DNA of 43,058 nucleotides, taken from Lentzea pudingi (GTDB taxonomy: Bacteria; Actinomycetota; Actinomycetes; Mycobacteriales; Pseudonocardiaceae). The notes beneath the pieces were generated by a model. The model did not search any database. It was not told the DNA's origin and saw only the letters and a list, made by a program, of their open reading frames with translations. This document shows positions 39,192 to 43,058 of this stretch, one piece after another. The translations under genes and the position numbers were made by a program. The number at the start of each line of letters is the position of its first letter. Position 1 is the first letter of the stretch. Location: positions 1 through 43,058 of the forward strand of contig NZ_BMNC01000025.1 of the NCBI RefSeq assembly GCF_014646255.1, in the 5' to 3' direction.

Positions 39192-40697
39192 ATGTCCCCC
39201 TTGACGCGCCGAACGCTGCTGCTCGCAGGCGTGGCAGGAGTCACAGCGCTCTCGGCCGCCGCGTCCGCCCGGCCGAGCGACCCTTTCACACTCGGTGTGG
39301 CCTCGGGCGACCCGGCACCCGACGGGGTGGTCCTGTGGACCCGGCTGGCCCCCGAGCCGCTCGCCGAAGACGGTCTCGGAGGCATGCCGAACCGTCCGGT
39401 CGAGGTGTTCTGGCAGGTCGCCGAGGACGAACGGTTCACCCGAATCGTGCAGCGCGGCTCCACCACGGCTCGACCAGAGGAGGCGCACAGCGTCCACGTC
39501 GAACTCTTCGGGCTGGCGGCCGGTCGCGAGTACTTCTACCGCTTCAAGGCCCTCAACCACCTCTCACGGACAGGCCGCACGCGCACGGCACCGCCTCCGA
39601 CCGTGCTGCAGGTACCGCTGACGATGGCCTTCGCGTCGTGCGCGCAGTACGAGCACGGGTACTTCACGGCTTATCGCAGGCTCGCGGAGGACGAGCCCGA
39701 CCTGGTGCTGCACCTCGGCGACTACACGTACGAGTACGAGAGCGGCATCCACGTCGCCCCGAGCGGCAACGTCCGGCAGGTCGAGGGCCCCACCACCGTG
39801 ACGCTCGCGGGGTACCGGCGGCGGCAGGCGCAGTACAAGACCGATCCCGACCTGCAGGCGGCGCACGCCGTGGCGCCGTGGTCGGTGATCTGGGACGACC
39901 ACGAGATCGACAACAACTGGGCGGGACTGCTGCCGGACAAGCCGCAGTCGAACTTCCCCGCGCGCCGGGCCGCAGCCGTCCAGGCCTACTACGAGAACAT
40001 GCCCCTGCGCAGGTCACCGAGGCTGTACCGGCGGATCGGGTGGGGTGCGCTCGCGACGTTCCACATGCTCGACACCCGCCAGTACCGGACCGACCAGGCC
40101 TGCGGGGACGGGCTGCAGCTCTGTCCCGAACGGCTGGAGCCCGAGCGCACCATGCTCGGCGCCGCGCAGGAGGACTGGCTGTTCGACGGCTTCCGCGGCT
40201 CCGAAGCCCGCTGGGACGTGCTCGCGCAGCAGGTGTTCTTCTCGCAGTACGACTACATCCCCGGCGAGGTCGACAAGTTCCTGCTGGACGCGTGGGACGG
40301 CTACGTGGCGGACCGCGACCGGGTCGTGGCGGGGCTCGCGGACGTGCGGAACCCGATCGTGCTGACCGGGGACGTGCACGCGGCGTGGGGCGCGGAGGTC
40401 AAGCAGCGCTGGGACGACCCGTCGTCGAAGACCCTCGCGACCGAGCTCGTCACCACCTCGATCACGGCCGGTGGCGACGGCTCGGAGGAGTACGCCGAGA
40501 CACCGCTGTGGCTGCGCGAGAACCCGCACGTGAAGTACTTCAACAACCGCCGCGGTTACACGCTCACCAGGTTCACGCCCGATGAGCTGCGCACGGACTT
40601 CCGCGGCCTCGACTACGTGACGACGCCGGGGTCGCCCGTGCGCACGAAGGCGACTTTCGCGGTGGAGGACGGGAGGCCGGGCCTCAACGAGGTCTAG
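39192..40697 (+). CDS. phoD: PhoD-family alkaline phosphatase, Tat-exported
   Basis: 501 residues. Twin-arginine signal (SPLTRRTLLLAGVAGVTAL, cleavage about residue 30). N-terminal Fn3-like domain (FTLGVASGDPAPDGVVLWTRLAP), then the PhoD metallophosphatase: FASCAQYEHGYFTAYRRL, DLVLHLGDYTYEY, WDDHEIDNNWAG, LDTRQYR, LTGDVHAAWGAEV, supplying Asp, His and Cys ligands of the Fe-Ca centre. A phosphodiesterase/phosphomonoesterase outside the membrane for phosphate scavenging or wall-polymer turnover. TATTCA at 39181-39186 puts the transcript start near the ATG (leaderless). Divergent from groES; no Pho box recognised. Confidence 0.93.
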   Translation: MSPLTRRTLLLAGVAGVTALSAAASARPSDPFTLGVASGDPAPDGVVLWTRLAPEPLAEDGLGGMPNRPVEVFWQVAEDERFTRIVQRGSTTARPEEAHSVHVELFGLAAGREYFYRFKALNHLSRTGRTRTAPPPTVLQVPLTMAFASCAQYEHGYFTAYRRLAEDEPDLVLHLGDYTYEYESGIHVAPSGNVRQVEGPTTVTLAGYRRRQAQYKTDPDLQAAHAVAPWSVIWDDHEIDNNWAGLLPDKPQSNFPARRAAAVQAYYENMPLRRSPRLYRRIGWGALATFHMLDTRQYRTDQACGDGLQLCPERLEPERTMLGAAQEDWLFDGFRGSEARWDVLAQQVFFSQYDYIPGEVDKFLLDAWDGYVADRDRVVAGLADVRNPIVLTGDVHAAWGAEVKQRWDDPSSKTLATELVTTSITAGGDGSEEYAETPLWLRENPHVKYFNNRRGYTLTRFTPDELRTDFRGLDYVTTPGSPVRTKATFAVEDGRPGLNEV

Positions 40698-40702
40698 CGG
40701 AG

Positions 40703-40743
40703 CTGACCCTGGTGAGGCCCGGTCTCCCCCAGGTCCGGGTCAG
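40703..40743. terminator. Bidirectional terminator between phoD and tsaD
   Basis: CTGACCC / GGGTCAG arms (40703-40709 and 40737-40743) with further pairing inside (TGG / CCA). It overlaps the tsaD stop codon. Confidence 0.5.
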
Positions 40744-41795
40744 AGGATCTGGACCGCGTTGACCGGCAGGCCGGGGTTGGTCGACAGGTCCATCGACGAC
40801 GGCTTCGCGCCCGCCGCCACCAGGTGCGCTCCGAGAGCGGCGATCATGGCGCCGTTGTCGGTGCACAGCCGTGGGCGCGGCACGCGCAGCTCGATGCCGG
40901 CCTCGGCACACCGTTCGGCGGCCAGGCCGCTCAGCCGCGAGTTCGCCGCGACACCGCCGGAGATGACCAGCGTGCCGACGTCGAGGTCCTTCGCGGCGCG
41001 GATCGCCTTGGCGGTCAGCACGTCCGCGACGGCCTCCTGGAACGACGCGGCGACGTCGGCCAGCGGGATCTCCTCGCCGGCCCGCTCGGCGCGTTCGACC
41101 CAGCGGGCGACCGAGGTCTTCAGGCCGGAGAACGAGAAGTCGTACTTCGCGTCGCGCGGGCCGGTGAGGCCGCGCGGGAACGCGATCGCGCACCCGTTGC
41201 CCTGCTTGGCGAGCTTGTCGATGGGCGGGCCGCCGGGGTACGGCAGGTCGAGCAGCCGCGCGACCTTGTCGTACGCCTCACCGGCGGCGTCGTCCACGGT
41301 GGACCCGATCTCGGTGATCGAGTTCGCCAGGCCGCCCTCGATCAGCAGCAGCTGCGAGTGGCCGCCGGAGACCAGCAGCGCGAGGCAGCGCTGCGGCAAC
41401 GGGCCGTGCTGCAGCGTGTCCGCGGCGACGTGGCCCGCGAGGTGGTTCACTCCGTAGAGCGGCTTGCCGAGCGCGGCCGCGTACGCCTTGGCCGCGGACA
41501 CGCCGACCAGCAGCGCACCGGCGAGACCGGGGCCCGCGGTGACGGCGATGGAGTGGATCTGGGAGAGCTCGACCTTCGCGGTGTCGAGCGCGCGGCGCAT
41601 GGTCGGGACCAGCGCCTCGAGGTGGGCGCGCGAGGCGACCTCCGGCACGACGCCGCCGAAGCGGGCGTGCTCCTCGACGCTGGAGGCGACCTCGTCGGCG
41701 AGCAGTTCGAGCGAGCCGTCCGGACCGAGGCGGACGATGCCGAAGCCCGTCTCGTCGCACGAGCTCTCGATGCCCAGGATCAAGCGGTCAGACAC
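40740..41795 (-). CDS. tsaD: tRNA N6-threonylcarbamoyladenosine transferase TsaD
   Basis: 351 residues, ASKHA fold. ILGIESSCDETG, VVPEVASRAHLE, VTAGPGLAGALLVG, the iron-binding His pair in VNHLAGH, VSGGHSQLLL, GEAYDKVARLL, SGGVAANSRL and the metal Asp in CTDNGAMIA. Transfers the threonylcarbamoyl group from TC-AMP to A37 of ANN-decoding tRNAs, with TsaB and TsaE. GTG 41795 overlaps the rimI end by 8 bp, so the tsaB-rimI-tsaD order is a coupled operon, as in mycobacteria (Rv3419c-Rv3421c). Confidence 0.97.
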   Translation of the reverse strand: MSDRLILGIESSCDETGFGIVRLGPDGSLELLADEVASSVEEHARFGGVVPEVASRAHLEALVPTMRRALDTAKVELSQIHSIAVTAGPGLAGALLVGVSAAKAYAAALGKPLYGVNHLAGHVAADTLQHGPLPQRCLALLVSGGHSQLLLIEGGLANSITEIGSTVDDAAGEAYDKVARLLDLPYPGGPPIDKLAKQGNGCAIAFPRGLTGPRDAKYDFSFSGLKTSVARWVERAERAGEEIPLADVAASFQEAVADVLTAKAIRAAKDLDVGTLVISGGVAANSRLSGLAAERCAEAGIELRVPRPRLCTDNGAMIAALGAHLVAAGAKPSSMDLSTNPGLPVNAVQIL

Positions 41796-42246
41796 TTTGC
41801 GCAGGCCTTCCCATCGTGTACGCGTCGGCACCCGACGGCTGGTAGTAGCGGCGGCGCAGGCCGAGTTGCTCGAAGCCGTGCGCCTTGTACAGGGCGATCG
41901 CGGGCTCGTTGTCCGTGCGGACCTCGAGGAAGACCGGTACGCCGATCTCGTCGACGCGGGCCAGCAGGTCTCGCAGGAGGGTCTTGCCGACGCCCCTGCC
42001 CTGCCAGTGCCCGATGACGGCGATCGTGTGGACGCTGGCCTCGTGCGGACCGGCACCGAGACCGGCGTACCCGATGAGCTCGCCGTCCGCGTACGCGCCG
42101 AGGTAGTAGTTGCCGTTGTCGAGCTCGCTGTGGAACGCGTTCTCGCTCCACGGGTCGTCGCCGGGGAACAACGCCAGCTCGATCTCGTGGCACCTGGGCA
42201 CGTCGGCGTGCCGCAGGGGCGCGAGCGTGACGGTGCCGGTGGTCAT
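41788..42246 (-). CDS. rimI: Ribosomal protein S18-type N-acetyltransferase RimI
   Basis: 152 residues, GNAT fold. VTLAPLRHADVPRCHEIELALFPGDDPWSENAFHSEL is typical of RimI; acetyl-CoA loop IGHWQGRGVGKTLL; C-terminal FLEVRTDNEPAIALYKAHGFEQLGLRRRYY. N-terminal acetylation of ribosomal protein S18 and probably other N-termini. ATG overlaps the tsaB stop as ATGA; its own end overlaps tsaD. Confidence 0.95.
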   Translation of the reverse strand: MTTGTVTLAPLRHADVPRCHEIELALFPGDDPWSENAFHSELDNGNYYLGAYADGELIGYAGLGAGPHEASVHTIAVIGHWQGRGVGKTLLRDLLARVDEIGVPVFLEVRTDNEPAIALYKAHGFEQLGLRRRYYQPSGADAYTMGRPAQSV

Positions 42247-42923
42247 GCCCTGGTCACCTTCTTGCGCCCGGTGGGCTCGACGGCGTCGGGACGGCGCAGG
42301 TAGAGCGGGGTGAGCGCGGCCGGGCGGGCCTTCGCGAGCACCTCGGCGGCGGCCGCGGCCACCAAGCCCTCGGGGCTCGGGTGCTTCGCGCCGAGGATCT
42401 CTAGGCCGAGGACCTCCCGGTATATCTCGGCACCCTCGCCCGTGGCCTGGTGCACGCCCATCGCCGGCAGCTTCTCGGCGAGGTCCTGCGGGCGCTCGAC
42501 GTGCGGTCCGTCCGTGCGGCGACCGGCTGCGTCGTAGGCGGCCCAGTAGACCTCCTTGCGCCGCGCGTCGGTCGCGACGAGCAGCGGGTGACCGCTGGCG
42601 GCGTCCTTGGCGATGGCGTCGGTGGTGGCGACCGGGTAGACCGGGCGGTTGAGCGCCTGGCCGAGCGCGGCGGCGGTGGCCAGACCGACCCGCAGGCCGG
42701 TGAACGGCCCGGGACCGGCGCCGACGACGATCGCGTCGAGGTCGGCGAAGGTCTTGCCGGCTTCCTGCAGGGCGTCGCTGATGTGCGGGGTGAGCAGCTC
42801 GCCGTGCGCCTTGGCGTTGAGCGTCACCCGCTTCGCGAGCAGGCGCGGCGGGGAATCGGGCGCGAGTTCGACCACACCGGCGGTGACTGCGGGGGTGGCC
42901 GTGTCGACGGCGAGCACTAGCAC
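42243..42923 (-). CDS. tsaB: tRNA t6A biosynthesis protein TsaB
   Basis: 226 residues, ASKHA fold like TsaD but without its catalytic metal site. LVLAVDTATPAVTAGVV, HGELLTPHISDAL, VVGAGPGPFTGLRVGLATAAALGQAL, VATDARRKEVYWAAYD. Scaffold partner of TsaD in t6A synthesis. GTG 42923 has no clear ribosome site; a second GTG two codons later is possible. The tsaE gene that precedes it in mycobacteria is not visible in the remaining 135 bp, so tsaB may head its own transcript here. Confidence 0.93.
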   Translation of the reverse strand: MLVLAVDTATPAVTAGVVELAPDSPPRLLAKRVTLNAKAHGELLTPHISDALQEAGKTFADLDAIVVGAGPGPFTGLRVGLATAAALGQALNRPVYPVATTDAIAKDAASGHPLLVATDARRKEVYWAAYDAAGRRTDGPHVERPQDLAEKLPAMGVHQATGEGAEIYREVLGLEILGAKHPSPEGLVAAAAAEVLAKARPAALTPLYLRRPDAVEPTGRKKVTRA

Positions 42924-42948
42924 GATTGGCCAGCGTAGTACTAGGTCG

Positions 42949-42989
42949 TGACCGCCATCCGGTGGCCTCTGGCCGCAAGATGGCGGTCA
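42949..42989. terminator. Large inverted repeat upstream of tsaB
   Basis: TGACCGCCATC (42949-42959) and GATGGCGGTCA (42979-42989) pair perfectly over 11 bp, with GGCC-TCT-GGCC nested inside. Probably the terminator of a gene beyond the right edge, or a cruciform regulatory site. The 69 bases after it hold no gene I can recognise; an open frame from ATG 42989 runs off the edge. Confidence 0.55.
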
Positions 42990-43058
42990 TGGGGGGCGCC
43001 GGACGGGAGCTGTCCTGGGAGGTCCGCCGTGGGGGATGGCCGAAGGGCTCGTTCGGCC

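Noticed and set aside
42989..43058. Open frame from ATG 42989 to the right edge
   Set aside because: Only 23 codons visible, overlapping an inverted repeat, with no recognisable product; cannot be judged from this window.

Overview
The window is high-GC (about 70%) actinobacterial chromosomal DNA. Gene content points to a filamentous, probably sporulating member of the Pseudonocardiales (Lentzea/Saccharothrix/Actinosynnema-like; inferred from protein resemblance, not proven). Markers include an SsgB-like protein, a WhiB3/WhiD-type Wbl protein, a BldM-like regulator, SigD with its anti-sigma RsdA, a His-tailed GroEL1 under a CIRCE element, many GTG starts and several apparently leaderless genes. 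I saw no rRNA, tRNA, CRISPR array, transposase or prophage gene.

Layout. 1-4.7 kb: pcrA helicase, a secreted DUF11-like protein, a chorismate mutase preceded by a Phe-rich leader peptide and terminator (a candidate transcription attenuator), and a histone-deacetylase-family hydrolase. 4.8-16.3 kb: a membrane signalling region with three single-pass proteins and three Ser/Thr kinases; four of these six share a similar small extracytoplasmic domain. A LysR/DMT exporter pair, an ssgB-like gene and a RelE-like toxin-antitoxin pair are interspersed. 16.3-20.2 kb: a divergent envelope-stress-type locus, with a PspC-domain histidine kinase, response regulator and PAP2-like protein on one strand and a PspC membrane protein plus a two-helix protein on the other, around a shared set of ATCAGGG repeats. 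20.2-28.7 kb: guaA, a phosphotransferase with a recent internal duplication, an aldehyde dehydrogenase, and a choD - MBL-fold - FAD monooxygenase operon behind a perfect 25-bp inverted repeat.

28.7-43 kb is a conserved actinobacterial block, matching from memory the M. tuberculosis order Rv3409c-Rv3421c: choD, guaB3, guaB2, a DUF5319 gene, rsdA, sigD, an Rv3415c-like gene, whiB3, groEL1, groES, tsaD, rimI, tsaB. Inserted in it are a BldM-like regulator (next to sigD/guaB as in Streptomyces), a MerR/cobalamin-binding regulator with the CarH-type W-x9-EH motif, and a Tat-exported PhoD-type phosphatase.

Functionally the window combines purine nucleotide synthesis (guaA/B2/B3), aromatic amino acid synthesis, tRNA t6A formation (tsaD/tsaB), protein folding, and a dense set of developmental and envelope regulators. 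The strongest candidates for undescribed biology are the chorismate mutase attenuator, the kinase-linked membrane-protein family with its recurring SVAEL-like motif, the MerR-B12 regulator in the developmental cluster, the PspC divergon operator, and the palindrome controlling the choD operon.
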